Assembly (NCBI GenBank): GCA_019359675.1
Contig: JAHHGX010000081.1
Location: 116,300 to 180,299 of the forward strand
Length of the DNA stretch: 64,000 nucleotides
Source: Calothrix sp. FI2-JRJ7
GTDB lineage: Bacteria > Cyanobacteriota > Cyanobacteriia > Cyanobacteriales > Nostocaceae
Direction of reading: 5' to 3'
The notes under the pieces are model-generated. The model saw only the letters and a program-made list of their open reading frames with translations. It made no database searches and was not told the origin of the DNA. Positions 45,972 through 54,336 of the stretch are shown here, one piece after another. Positions within the stretch are counted from its first letter, which is position 1, and the number at the start of each line of letters is the position of its first letter. The translations under genes were made by a program, and so were the position numbers.

Positions 45972-47624
45972 CTATTTTTTGATTTTGTCGTTAAGAACTT
46001 GAAGTTGTGTGCCTGGGTAATAAAACTGAAGAATATCGGTACTTGACCTGCCAAGGAGAGCTAAATTTTGCGCTCCAACTTGACTCAACCCCACTCCATG
46101 TCCCATTCCTCCACCAACAAAAGCATATCCCCACAAGTCTGACCCACCTTTGTTGAGTGGTTCTAAGTAAAATAGTGTACTTATTGGCGCCGCGAATGCA
46201 CTACGAACTTCGTCTTTAGTCAAGTGAAACGAACCAATATCGGTTTTTATCTCTAATTTCAAAATCCGTCCGCTATCACTACGTTCGACAACTTCCATTT
46301 CGCGAACTTCCTTCAGCTTGGCAAATGGACTCTTCTTTACTGCCAAAAATTTCTGCAAAGTTTTAGTTATATCCTCGATGCGCGACTCTCTCCTCCAACG
46401 GAATAAGTCCCAGCCAGTTTCATTGAACCCTTCTTTTTTATTGATAAACGCTTTTAAATTATTTTCCTCACGTAGCGATTGCCCCGTCAAGTTCCATATA
46501 TTCTTCGGCGCATCTAATATTGGTCGCAAGTACGAACGGTCGTCCCCATTCCAGACATCAGAAAATGAAGCTGTTACGCCTCCTGTGCTAGCTGAGTACA
46601 ATGCGTCTACTAATTGGTTTTTATACGTTACTACCATTCCTTTAGTACTAGCGATCGCTTTGTCTGTACTAGCTGAAACATCTTTTAAACCAAAATAAAC
46701 TTGACAGTGTGTATCAGCACACAGTTGATAATTATCGGCGGCAAATCTACGTATATTCCGCAAGGCGTATGTTCGAGCAATGATTGCTTGTGCTTCGAGT
46801 GCTGCCATTGGGGCGTTATTACCAATTTCGTAAGGCACTACTCCACGTAAATATGTTTCTAATGGAACGTTATTTACAAGCGTGTAAGTTCCATAAGCAT
46901 TTGGTTGTATCTGTAAATTACCAGGGAATAAACGTGCTTTGTTCGGATTGAGAGTATCCTTTTTTTGCTGATTATTTGGTGCTTTTGCGTCTTTATCGTC
47001 GAGTTTCTGACCTTGGTTTACCAAAACCAGGCTTTTTTGACTATCGATAGCCAGCGAATTGACGTTATAACGCTTGTCTCCCACTGTCCAACTTACAACT
47101 GGCGCCTGTTTAATGACTTCAGTATCAATGAAAGGAGTCTTTCTACCGCTCGCTTGTAAGCTTTGTAATAATAACCGTCGCAACAGCGGAGTACTATATA
47201 CTTTGCGATTTGCCCATACCTGCCAACGGTCTGGCTGGACTATTTCTACCTGGATACCTAACTTTTGCCATCTATTGGCATTATCTTCCGCTGTCTCAAA
47301 AGTCCGAAAAACCCCCAAAACAACCCGTTCGTTAATACCAGGTTGTTTTGCTGTTGGTTGCATCGCAATTTCTAATCGCACGGGTTTATCGGTACTAACA
47401 GTCTGTTGACCGTTACTCGTCCGAAAACTCAATAACAGCTTATCCCCCTTTGTTGGTTCAAGCTGTAACAAATCTTTTGGACTATCGCCAAACCGCTGCA
47501 CAATTCCAATCTTCAAATCAACATCTGTTTTATCACCTTTTGTACTCGCTGATGCACCTGTTAATCCCAACAGGCAAAACACAGTCAGCGTCGTGTAGTA
47601 CATACGCCCGCACATGCTCTTCAT
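45972..47624 (-). CDS. SpoIID/LytB domain protein
   Basis: The start at 47624 (MKSMCGRMYYTTLTVFCLLG) gives a signal peptide and 550 residues; the longer frame to 47708 adds 28 unlikely residues. The SpoIID domain covers about residues 270-540 with VPLETYLRGVVPYEIG, ALEAQAIIARTYALRN, ALYSASTGGVT and GHGVGLSQVGAQNLA. SpoIID of Bacillus is a lytic transglycosylase acting on stripped glycan strands, so a role in cell-wall remodelling is expected. A SPOR-like segment may lie at about 100-150 (VVLGVFRTFETAEDNANRWQ). The single GCGATCGC octamer of the window lies in this gene (46651-46658). Confidence 0.85.
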   Translation of the reverse strand: MKSMCGRMYYTTLTVFCLLGLTGASASTKGDKTDVDLKIGIVQRFGDSPKDLLQLEPTKGDKLLLSFRTSNGQQTVSTDKPVRLEIAMQPTAKQPGINERVVLGVFRTFETAEDNANRWQKLGIQVEIVQPDRWQVWANRKVYSTPLLRRLLLQSLQASGRKTPFIDTEVIKQAPVVSWTVGDKRYNVNSLAIDSQKSLVLVNQGQKLDDKDAKAPNNQQKKDTLNPNKARLFPGNLQIQPNAYGTYTLVNNVPLETYLRGVVPYEIGNNAPMAALEAQAIIARTYALRNIRRFAADNYQLCADTHCQVYFGLKDVSASTDKAIASTKGMVVTYKNQLVDALYSASTGGVTASFSDVWNGDDRSYLRPILDAPKNIWNLTGQSLREENNLKAFINKKEGFNETGWDLFRWRRESRIEDITKTLQKFLAVKKSPFAKLKEVREMEVVERSDSGRILKLEIKTDIGSFHLTKDEVRSAFAAPISTLFYLEPLNKGGSDLWGYAFVGGGMGHGVGLSQVGAQNLALLGRSSTDILQFYYPGTQLQVLNDKIKK

Positions 47625-47842
47625 AGGAAACCGCTTTTTTTCGCTTTGCCAAAACTTACACGTACCCAATGGATTCATATTGTAATTGTAGTAACTTTGT
47701 AACATCAAACGTTTAAATTAATACATTACAACTTTCTTCGATTTTTTTTGCCAAATGGTTGCAAAACGAAGTCATAATGAGTATGATTTGTTTAAGGACG
47801 CATGAGCAGGAACAAAAAACATAGTTAGTTGGTAAAAATATC

Positions 47843-48106
47843 ATGGTAAAGGTCCAAGAGATACGCTTGAATCAAATTCGGCGCCCATTGCCGCGTGTAA
47901 ACGACCAAGAGAAAGTAAAATCCTTAATGGCATCGATAGCTGAAATTGGGCAGCTTGAGCCAATAGACGTACTAGAAGTTGATGGGCAGTACTACGGTTT
48001 TTCGGGATGTCATCGTTACGAAGCGTGTCAGCGTCTAGGAAAAGAGACAATTCTTGCTAGAGTTCGTAAGGCGCCTCGTAGTGTTCTGAAAATGCACATA
48101 GCGTAA
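47843..48106 (+). CDS. srx: Sulfiredoxin
   Basis: Sulfiredoxin uses ATP to repair over-oxidised (sulfinic) 2-Cys peroxiredoxins. The 87-residue protein has the ParB-like fold and the signature FSGCHRYEACQRLG (about residues 53-66) with the catalytic Cys. RRPLPRVNDQEKVKSLMASI supplies the N-terminal conserved part. It precedes dps by 35 bases in the same direction, so both may form an oxidative-stress operon. Confidence 0.92.
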   Translation: MVKVQEIRLNQIRRPLPRVNDQEKVKSLMASIAEIGQLEPIDVLEVDGQYYGFSGCHRYEACQRLGKETILARVRKAPRSVLKMHIA

Positions 48107-48141
48107 ATTATCTATAAAATAACAGGGAGATTCAAAAGGGT

Positions 48142-48627
48142 ATGGCTACTCAAGTAAATTCAGTAAATATCGGTATTGATGACACAAAGCGTGCGAATAT
48201 CGCTGAAGGATTATCACGCTTATTGGCAGACACTTACACCTTATATCTTAAGACACATAACTTTCACTGGAATGTAACGGGGCCAATGTTTCAAACGCTG
48301 CATTTAATGTTTGAGACACAGTATACCGAGTTAGCGTTAGCAGTTGATTTGATTGCCGAACGTATTCGTGCGCTTGGTTTTCCGGCGCCTGGGACTTATA
48401 GTGATTATGCTCGTTTAAGCTCTATTCCAGAAACACCAGGAGTTCCAAAAGCTAAAGAAATGATTCGTTTGCTTGTGGAGGGACAAGAAGCAGTAGTGAG
48501 AACAGCACGTTCAATTTTTCCTGCTGTTGACGAAGTTAACGATGAACCTACTGCTGACTTGCTAACACAACGGATGCAGGTTCATGAAAAAACCGCTTGG
48601 ATGTTGCGGAGTTTGTTAGAAGAGTAG
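48142..48627 (+). CDS. dps: Dps family iron-storage and DNA-protection protein
   Basis: Dps forms 12-mers that oxidise and store iron with H2O2 and protect DNA. The 161-residue protein has the ferroxidase segment [20 protein letters not shown] (about residues 32-51, with His), [19 protein letters not shown] with acidic ligands and the C-terminal [15 protein letters not shown]. It follows sulfiredoxin in the same direction. The stop codon TAG is part of the left arm of a hairpin repeat, as in lpdA. Confidence 0.92.
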   Translation: MATQVNSVNIGIDDTKRANIAEGLSRLLADTYTLYLKTHNFHWNVTGPMFQTLHLMFETQYTELALAVDLIAERIRALGFPAPGTYSDYARLSSIPETPGVPKAKEMIRLLVEGQEAVVRTARSIFPAVDEVNDEPTADLLTQRMQVHEKTAWMLRSLLEE

Positions 48628-48686
48628 GGTGCGTGACGCTACCAAGAAATTTCAACGTAGTTACAAGACTTGTAGCGTCACGCATC
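48625..48686. repeat. GTGCGTGACGC hairpin repeat at the dps stop
   Basis: GGTGCGTGACGCTAC (48628-48642) pairs with GTAGCGTCACGCATC (48672-48686) with one mismatch. Its TAG is the dps stop. The loop segment TACCAAGAAATTTCAACGTA occurs again at 48693-48712, just outside the repeat. Confidence 0.85.
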
Positions 48687-48729
48687 GGCTACTACCAAGA
48701 AATTTCAACGTATTAAACTTATGAAGTAA

Positions 48730-48788
48730 GGTGCGTGGCGCTATTAGATTACTAGCTTCGTTGTATGATTATTATGGCGCCACGCACC
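48730..48788. repeat. Hairpin repeat with compensatory change
   Basis: GGTGCGTGGCGC (48730-48741) pairs with GCGCCACGCACC (48777-48788). Compared with the family consensus GTGACGC the A is G here, and the opposite T is C, so pairing is kept. The right arm ends five bases before the next start codon. Confidence 0.85.
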
Positions 48789-48793
48789 CTACT

Positions 48794-49450
48794 ATGTCTG
48801 ACTTTACTTCGCATCTGCAAGATTTAATTAAACAAGCTGGTATTCCTTCGTTGAAAGCGTTGGGACGTAATGCTGGTGTGTCGGAGCGCCAAATTTTGCG
48901 GTTACGACGAGGTGAAGTCAAGGAAATACGAGTTTCTGTTCTAGCAAAACTTTCACAAGCTTTGAAAGTTAGTGTTGATGAGTTGGTTACAGGTTTTTCG
49001 GAGTCAAGTGGTTCTGAACTGGAAGTAAATACAAAGAATAATGAAAATGATTTAATAAAAAGAATTACAGAATTAGAACGTGAGTATTCATTTTTACAAC
49101 AGCAGGTTGAACAGCAGAAAGAAATATTAAAGCAGGAATTTCAGCAAGAAAGCTTACAGGTATTAGAATCTCTACTCGTTCAGTTTCCGACAGCAGCGCG
49201 TGCATGTCAGGAAAATCCGCAATTACCCGCAGCGAATATTTTACCCTTGGTGCTAAAACCACTCGAACGTTTACAACAACACTGGGGTGTCGAAGCTATT
49301 GCATCAGTAGGGGAAGAAGTATCCTATGACCCCCAGTTACACCACCTGCTTGATGGTGTAGCACAACCAGGTCAAAAAGTCAAAATTCGCTATGTTGGAT
49401 ACCGTCAAGGTGAAAAATTGCTTTACCGAGCAAAGGTTAGTCCTGTGTAG
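48794..49450 (+). CDS. HTH regulator fused to a GrpE-like domain
   Basis: From ATG 48794 the protein has 218 residues. An XRE-like helix-turn-helix lies at about residues 14-62 (SLKALGRNAGVSERQILRLR, SVLAKLSQALKVSVDELV), then a coiled coil (about 85-125, Gln/Glu-rich). The C-terminal half ends GEEVSYDPQLHHLLDGVAQP and VKIRYVGYRQGEKLLYRAKV, which resembles the beta domain of GrpE that opens the DnaK nucleotide site. A DNA-binding GrpE-like protein is unusual outside cyanobacteria. The start lies right behind a hairpin repeat, and no Shine-Dalgarno sequence is visible. Confidence 0.7.
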   Translation: MSDFTSHLQDLIKQAGIPSLKALGRNAGVSERQILRLRRGEVKEIRVSVLAKLSQALKVSVDELVTGFSESSGSELEVNTKNNENDLIKRITELEREYSFLQQQVEQQKEILKQEFQQESLQVLESLLVQFPTAARACQENPQLPAANILPLVLKPLERLQQHWGVEAIASVGEEVSYDPQLHHLLDGVAQPGQKVKIRYVGYRQGEKLLYRAKVSPV

Positions 49451-49910
49451 AAACCTTAGAAACCCGGTTTCTGTTTCTGTGTTAGTTTATCGGAAAATTT
49501 GGGAATAATCTTTACTAGAGGTGAAAATCTCTCATGTATTAACTTGGTAGTTTTTGCTACTACTGTATGCTTTATCCCTTGCCAGTCAGGATTTGACGAC
49601 ATGAACAAGGGCAACACATTTATGGGGTACCTGTAAAATTTACAGCTACTTATTTATGATTGTCCATTAAAAATTAAATACTGTTGCGACATTAACTGTC
49701 TTTCTCCGGATTATCAGGTGCATCTAACCAGAAAGTGTCGTTAAATCCTCATTGGTAAGCTGGATTACATTTATGAGCAAATATTCAATCTTGTAAATAT
49801 TTATATGAAAATAGTGCAAAGAAAGAAGTTGGCAACACTTTTTGAAATGAATTATCATTAATTTACATATCATTGTCAAAATCGAGTTAAAAGAAGCAAT
49901 TTTACTAAAC
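49451..49910. other. Intergenic region with a single AGAAACC repeat
   Basis: AGAAACCCGGTTTCT occurs once at 49458-49472, directly after the HTH/GrpE-like stop. The remaining roughly 440 bases are AT-rich with no gene, and the end should hold the promoter of the STAS gene. Confidence 0.5.
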
Positions 49911-50240
49911 ATGTTGACTCAAGAAGTAAAAATTTTTCAACCAAGTGGAAGTTTAGACGCCACTAAATCGCAAGCATTTCGCCAAGAAATCGCTACTATC
50001 GTCGAAAATGGCACTAAAGTTGTTTTGGTTGACCTGAAAAATGTTACCTTTATGGATAGCTCTGGTCTCGGCGCCTTAGTTCTAGCGTTTAAGACATTAA
50101 GAGCAGCTAATAGTAAATTAGTACTATGCTCAATTAACGAACAAATTCGGATACTGTTTGAATTAACGGGTATGGATAAAGTATTCGAGATTTTTGCCAA
50201 TCAAGAAGAATTTGAAAAATCGATGATGTTAAGAGCTTGA
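49911..50240 (+). CDS. STAS domain anti-sigma factor antagonist
   Basis: The 109-residue protein is a free STAS domain of the SpoIIAA/RsbV kind. The phosphorylatable Ser lies in TFMDSSGLGALVLAF (about residues 45-59), and VVLVDLKNV precedes it. The unphosphorylated form would bind an anti-sigma factor or other kinase and release its target. It is tail to tail with the receiver-PP2C phosphatase gene with no base between the two stop codons, a likely partner-switching pair. Confidence 0.9.
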   Translation: MLTQEVKIFQPSGSLDATKSQAFRQEIATIVENGTKVVLVDLKNVTFMDSSGLGALVLAFKTLRAANSKLVLCSINEQIRILFELTGMDKVFEIFANQEEFEKSMMLRA

Positions 50241-51374
50241 TTAGTCGAATCGAGCTTGCAGTATAGATAAATCGTCATCAAAGGCATCTTTAGCGTTTAA
50301 AGTCTTCAAATGTATGATTATCTCGTCGAGTCGAGTGTCAATTGGATGATATAAATCACCCAGCATTTTGATGAAACCATCCAGACCCCATAGTTTTCCA
50401 TCAGTTTTGGTAATTTCATACGCACCATCACTAAACAGGTATAGCTTACTGGATTTTGCTATGCTGCAAAACCCATCAATGTATTTAGCATCCGGAAACA
50501 TCCCAACTGGCATTCCTGAAGTTCTCAATAACTGGACTTCACAGCTACGGTTGTTACCGGATATTAATACACCTGGTGGATGACCTGCGCTCGAATAAAT
50601 TAACTGGCGCCGTTTACGGTTATATACGCCATACCAAATAGTAAAATATTTATCGTTTTGATAATTCATCTGAAACGTTTCGTTTAGCGCTTTGAGTACC
50701 TCACTTGGTTGGTAATAATTCAAGTTTTGTAGCGCACGGGAACGTAACAAATTTAACACAGAGATTGATGGCAAAGTTGCTTTAAGCCCGTGTCCAGCAG
50801 CATCGAGTAAGTATAATGCCAGATAATCAGGGTCAAGCCAGTAATAATCGAAACAATCACCACCGAGTTGACGCGAAGGAATAAATCGGTAGCTAATATC
50901 CAATGGTTCGAGCATTGGCGGTGGTAATAACGAACAAACATACTCTGCTGCTTCTGTAAGTTCGTTTTCGAGTTTTTGTTTCTGCTCTCGTAAATCGCGA
51001 CTAAGTTGATGCAGTCGTAAACCAGCTCTTACCCTTGCCTGAAGTTCGTTTTGCTCAATTGGTTTAGATAAATAATCGTCGGCGCCTGCATCAAGTCCTT
51101 TAACACGGTCAGCAACCGAATCAAGAGATGTTAGCAAAATAAAAAACGTCGTTGATAGTGCGGTTGAACCTTTAATATGTTGACAAACATCTATACCACT
51201 TAATCCCGGCATCATCCAATCACAAATAATCAATGCAGGTCGATTAGCATTCGCAATTGCAATTCCCTCTGCACCATTACTAGCTGCTATGACCTCATAA
51301 CCTTGTCTAACCAACATTCGTTTTAAGAGTATCAGCACCGCAGGGTCATCATCGATTACCAAGATTTGATACAT
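50241..51374 (-). CDS. Receiver-PP2C (SpoIIE/RsbU-type) phosphatase
   Basis: The 377-residue protein joins a receiver domain (about residues 3-120: IDDDPAVL, acceptor Asp in LIICDWMMPG, LLTS, LSKPIEQ), a short coiled coil (about 125-145) and a PP2C/SpoIIE domain (about 160-375: GGDCFDYYWLD, LLDAAGHGLKAT, SAGHPPGVL, LFSDGAYEIT, DDDLSIL). Phosphorylation of the receiver should control dephosphorylation of a STAS-type antagonist, and such a gene is its tail-to-tail neighbour. All metal-binding Asp residues are present. Confidence 0.92.
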   Translation of the reverse strand: MYQILVIDDDPAVLILLKRMLVRQGYEVIAASNGAEGIAIANANRPALIICDWMMPGLSGIDVCQHIKGSTALSTTFFILLTSLDSVADRVKGLDAGADDYLSKPIEQNELQARVRAGLRLHQLSRDLREQKQKLENELTEAAEYVCSLLPPPMLEPLDISYRFIPSRQLGGDCFDYYWLDPDYLALYLLDAAGHGLKATLPSISVLNLLRSRALQNLNYYQPSEVLKALNETFQMNYQNDKYFTIWYGVYNRKRRQLIYSSAGHPPGVLISGNNRSCEVQLLRTSGMPVGMFPDAKYIDGFCSIAKSSKLYLFSDGAYEITKTDGKLWGLDGFIKMLGDLYHPIDTRLDEIIIHLKTLNAKDAFDDDLSILQARFD

Positions 51375-51427
51375 AAGAGATAGCCGCGATTTACTACTAT
51401 AAATTAATCAACTACAAATTGCGAGCT

Positions 51428-52243
51428 TCAAACTGGTGGTAATAAAGGATTCAACCATAACAGAATAATGCTTTTTAGTAGATTTAGGTCACGGTATACT
51501 TCTTGTTTGAACCATTGTCCTAGAGCATCAAGTGGGTTAAAGTCACGCCCTGCTTGCCATTTTACATCTTGACCTAAAGGTGTAAGATGATTTCCAGCAA
51601 TTATTTGCATGGTCACCATCTCGTTAAAGCGTTCTCTTAAAATTTCGCTTAAACCCACTGATTGGTCTATTGTATCGCTCGTAAATTTGATTAATAAATT
51701 ACGACGAACATTATAGTATTCACGAACTAAATCGTTCGTCTGTGCTGGTGAAGGAACAAACTCGACGGCAAGCTGTGAATTTGTAAACGCTGTGTTAAAT
51801 TGTTCGATAAATGGAACCGCATCACGTGCAGCGTAGTTATTGAAGGAAATAAAAATATTTCCAGCACGCTCAACTTTTGGAAAGCGACTGCCAATAAGTA
51901 AATGCAGCTTGCAACCCATACTATGTCCGATACCATATATCGGTAGGTAGCCATTGCCTAATATACCTCGTTCTTCGAGACGAATCATAGCACGCTCAAA
52001 GTTGAGTAGTACTTGCTGTGCGATAGCATCGTGGTCAAAAGTATTGACAAACGGGGTGGCAATTACGATATAACCTTTTTCAGCCAACGCTTCTAACAGC
52101 AAACGATATGTAACGTGTGGTGCAGTCGCAACGAAGGCGCCACCCAAAAAATGTATGATACCAAGGGGTTTTTGCGTTGTCGCTAAAACCCAATTACTAG
52201 ATATTTCTTTCCAACTCATTGACGAATAACCATGCCTATCCAT
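51428..52243 (-). CDS. DUF1350 alpha/beta-hydrolase-like protein
   Basis: The 271-residue protein belongs to DUF1350, shared by cyanobacteria and plastids. Visible are FLGGAFVATAPHVTYRLLLE (about residues 32-51), the nucleophile-elbow-like IYGIGHSMGCKLHLLIG (about 103-119, Ser in GHSMG) and IAGNHLTPLGQD, where His may complete a triad. Enzymatic activity is not established. It is followed by a family-B repeat and a membrane protein gene. Confidence 0.85.
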   Translation of the reverse strand: MDRHGYSSMSWKEISSNWVLATTQKPLGIIHFLGGAFVATAPHVTYRLLLEALAEKGYIVIATPFVNTFDHDAIAQQVLLNFERAMIRLEERGILGNGYLPIYGIGHSMGCKLHLLIGSRFPKVERAGNIFISFNNYAARDAVPFIEQFNTAFTNSQLAVEFVPSPAQTNDLVREYYNVRRNLLIKFTSDTIDQSVGLSEILRERFNEMVTMQIIAGNHLTPLGQDVKWQAGRDFNPLDALGQWFKQEVYRDLNLLKSIILLWLNPLLPPV

Positions 52244-52265
52244 TTCCCATTATGTACCAAATCTA

Positions 52266-52332
52266 AGAAACCTGGTTTCTATCTAAAATCATTCTTTTTA
52301 TTACAATATCTCAACAAAGAAACCAGGTTTCT
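52266..52332. repeat. AGAAACC-GGTTTCT paired repeat, T/A version
   Basis: The arms are AGAAACCTGGTTTCT (52266-52280) and AGAAACCAGGTTTCT (52318-52332), with TTTTTATTACAATATCTCAA between. The central base is T in one arm and A in the other, whereas other copies have G and C, so the arms vary together. Confidence 0.8.
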
Positions 52333-52344
52333 AACGGTTTCTAG

Positions 52345-53121
52345 CTAGCTTTGGCTTTGCAAACGTTTCATTTCCAACTGTACATCTAAAGCAATTTGTA
52401 ATGCCTCGTTTAACAGTCTTCCATGCTCGGTAGCTTGTTCACTAACTTGGAGTGCGCTCAAAGTTGGTAGATTATTGGCAAATAATTCGCTATTACCAAT
52501 AATAAAATTCTTGTTCTCACGCAAAATTCGTTCTGTTTTTAAGGCTCTAATTAAATCTGCGCGTGTGAGCGATAAAGCATCAAGCACTTTATGTCTCTCT
52601 CTAATACTTACATCTACATTGCCCGCAGCTTCGATTTCATCATTAATATATATAGCTTTAATAACATTGTTATACCTTTCAACATCACTCAATAAAATCT
52701 TTAAAGAAGGAGTAATATTAGCTTGTACAATTTTGTTCCTTTGTTTCCAGATAAAATATAAAATATATTGAGACGCGGCGCCGCCAATTCCTAATAATAA
52801 TAAAGCCACAACCCATGACGGTACGGGCAACCAAGGCATCATTAGACTACCAACGGCGCCTAAAATTAGATAACTAAATACTACTGAGGATATACCAAGA
52901 AAATAGGCAGTAGCAGCTTCTGGACCTCTAGCTCTTTCAAAAAAATTCTTTACAACTTTTTTAAATTCATTAACAACGAGTATCAGCTCTTCATTCACTG
53001 GTAAATTTGTAAATTGCTGCAATTCTTTTTTACTTATATCTAAACCTTTTAAGTCATTTTCCACAGCTACTAATTCCTTGTTCCAATAATAGATAAATAT
53101 TTGTATAGTACTATATAACAA
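52345..53121 (-). CDS. Hypothetical membrane protein
   Basis: This 258-residue protein has two close membrane spans (about residues 72-125: AYFLGISSVVFSYLILGAVG and VPSWVVALLLLGIGGAASQY) between two charged helical regions. The N-terminal part (about 15-65) and C-terminal part (about 130-258) are probably cytoplasmic helical bundles. I recognise no family. The start may lie further inside at an internal Met or Val, since the first 15 residues are unlike the rest. Confidence 0.6.
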   Translation of the reverse strand: MLYSTIQIFIYYWNKELVAVENDLKGLDISKKELQQFTNLPVNEELILVVNEFKKVVKNFFERARGPEAATAYFLGISSVVFSYLILGAVGSLMMPWLPVPSWVVALLLLGIGGAASQYILYFIWKQRNKIVQANITPSLKILLSDVERYNNVIKAIYINDEIEAAGNVDVSIRERHKVLDALSLTRADLIRALKTERILRENKNFIIGNSELFANNLPTLSALQVSEQATEHGRLLNEALQIALDVQLEMKRLQSQS

Positions 53122-53178
53122 TCAAGTTTATCAACTTGATTCAAAAATAATATATGTGAATTTTTTTCACAAAAATTA

Positions 53179-53358
53179 AGAAACCCGGTTTCTACGTATT
53201 CATTGTCGCAGACAAATCCTGATTTTTATTACAACATCTCAACAAGAAACCCGGTTTCTAGGATTGTAGCCAAAATTTTCAGTAGTCGCCAGAGTTGTGT
53301 ATAACATTCAACAAAAAATCGAAGAAACCGGGCAACTTTTACGAAACCCAGTTTCTGT
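53179..53358. repeat. Two AGAAACC repeats in tandem
   Basis: A paired copy lies at 53179-53260 (both arms AGAAACCCGGTTTCT, inner TTTTTATTACAACATCTCAA) and a degenerate copy at about 53320-53358 (GAAACCGGG and GAAACCCAGTTTC). They fill the gap between two minus-strand genes. Confidence 0.75.
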
Positions 53359-53379
53359 GAAATATGAAGTTGCCCTTTA

Positions 53380-53883
53380 TTACCTGACTTGTCGTCGCAC
53401 GTGCAACCCATCCATACCTTGCTTTATCCAACTAATACAGTCTATTTCAGATGTGAACACTTTCGGCGCCGCAATATTGTTCAAAGTTTCCGGGGGATAA
53501 TGGTCATAGAAGTATTTATTGGCTTCGTTGAAAATAATGATGAGATTGTGACGAAAAGTGTAACGGTGCTTAAACACATCTGCTCGACTAGTGAAGTCAG
53601 AGTACTTGTCAAGATGCTCTGAAGCAATATCAACGATATTACCAATACTAGCTCCGTATGACTTAGCAGGATTATCAGCTTTGTGATAACGACTTCGATA
53701 TCCGATTTCTACTAAAAGCTTATACGAGTATATATCATTACCATCCACTTGATTAAAAACAAAAGGAATGATGAGATAACCCTTATACGAGACTGAACTT
53801 TCGTACAACAAACGACTCATATGCTGCTCCTTGAATGCACCGATTGACTTGCATGACTCAACTTGTAATGTAGATAGCCACAT
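53380..53883 (-). CDS. Conserved hypothetical protein
   Basis: The frame is 167 residues; an internal Met at 22 (MSRLLYESSVSYKGYLIIPF) is a likelier start because relatives as I remember them begin there. The core SYKGYLIIPFVFNQVDGNDI and the C-terminal DHYPPETLNNIAAPKVF look conserved in cyanobacteria. It is soluble with no catalytic motif. Function is unknown. Confidence 0.6.
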   Translation of the reverse strand: MWLSTLQVESCKSIGAFKEQHMSRLLYESSVSYKGYLIIPFVFNQVDGNDIYSYKLLVEIGYRSRYHKADNPAKSYGASIGNIVDIASEHLDKYSDFTSRADVFKHRYTFRHNLIIIFNEANKYFYDHYPPETLNNIAAPKVFTSEIDCISWIKQGMDGLHVRRQVR

Positions 53884-54336
53884 TACAAATCAAAAAGCTT
53901 GAGTAAACTATGTACCTATTTACTTAGTTTAATTAAATATCAATTAGCCATAATTAAAGGTATCATTGATATTCATCTATGCCATAACCAGAGATAATCA
54001 ATTTGGCACCCACCATCGTTTTGGCTATTAATTCTTGATAATTTCAACTTACCATATTTAGTTAACTATATGTATAAGGGGTTAAAAACCTCATTGGCAA
54101 CGCATTATTAACGGATGTAACGGATAATTTATGATAGTTATTTTTAACCTTTGTAATATTCATTACTAGTTACATTGATAAATTAACTACTTACATCCGT
54201 TACATCCGTTGCCAGAAATCTATCGCAAGGTTATAAAAAATCCTCTGTTGTGGCGATTAAAATAGCGGTCTCAATAATTACATTAATCAAAAAGGTTATT
54301 AATTATTGACCTCACCGCATCCCCCTGGTTTTATTT
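53884..54336. other. Intergenic region with a long inverted repeat
   Basis: AACGGATGTAACGGAT (54110-54125) and ATCCGTTACATCCGTT (54195-54210) form a perfect 16-bp stem with a 69-base loop; a further GGCAAC/GTTGCC lies outside with a spacer. Inside, AATTTAT and ATAAATT can also pair. Each arm contains ACGGAT twice. It lies 127 bases before the antiporter gene and may be a small RNA, a MITE remnant or part of the leader. Confidence 0.55.

Noticed and set aside
46651..46658. HIP1 octamer GCGATCGC as evidence of a HIP1-rich genome
   Set aside because: It is the only copy I found in 64 kb; the abundant palindrome here is GGCGCC.
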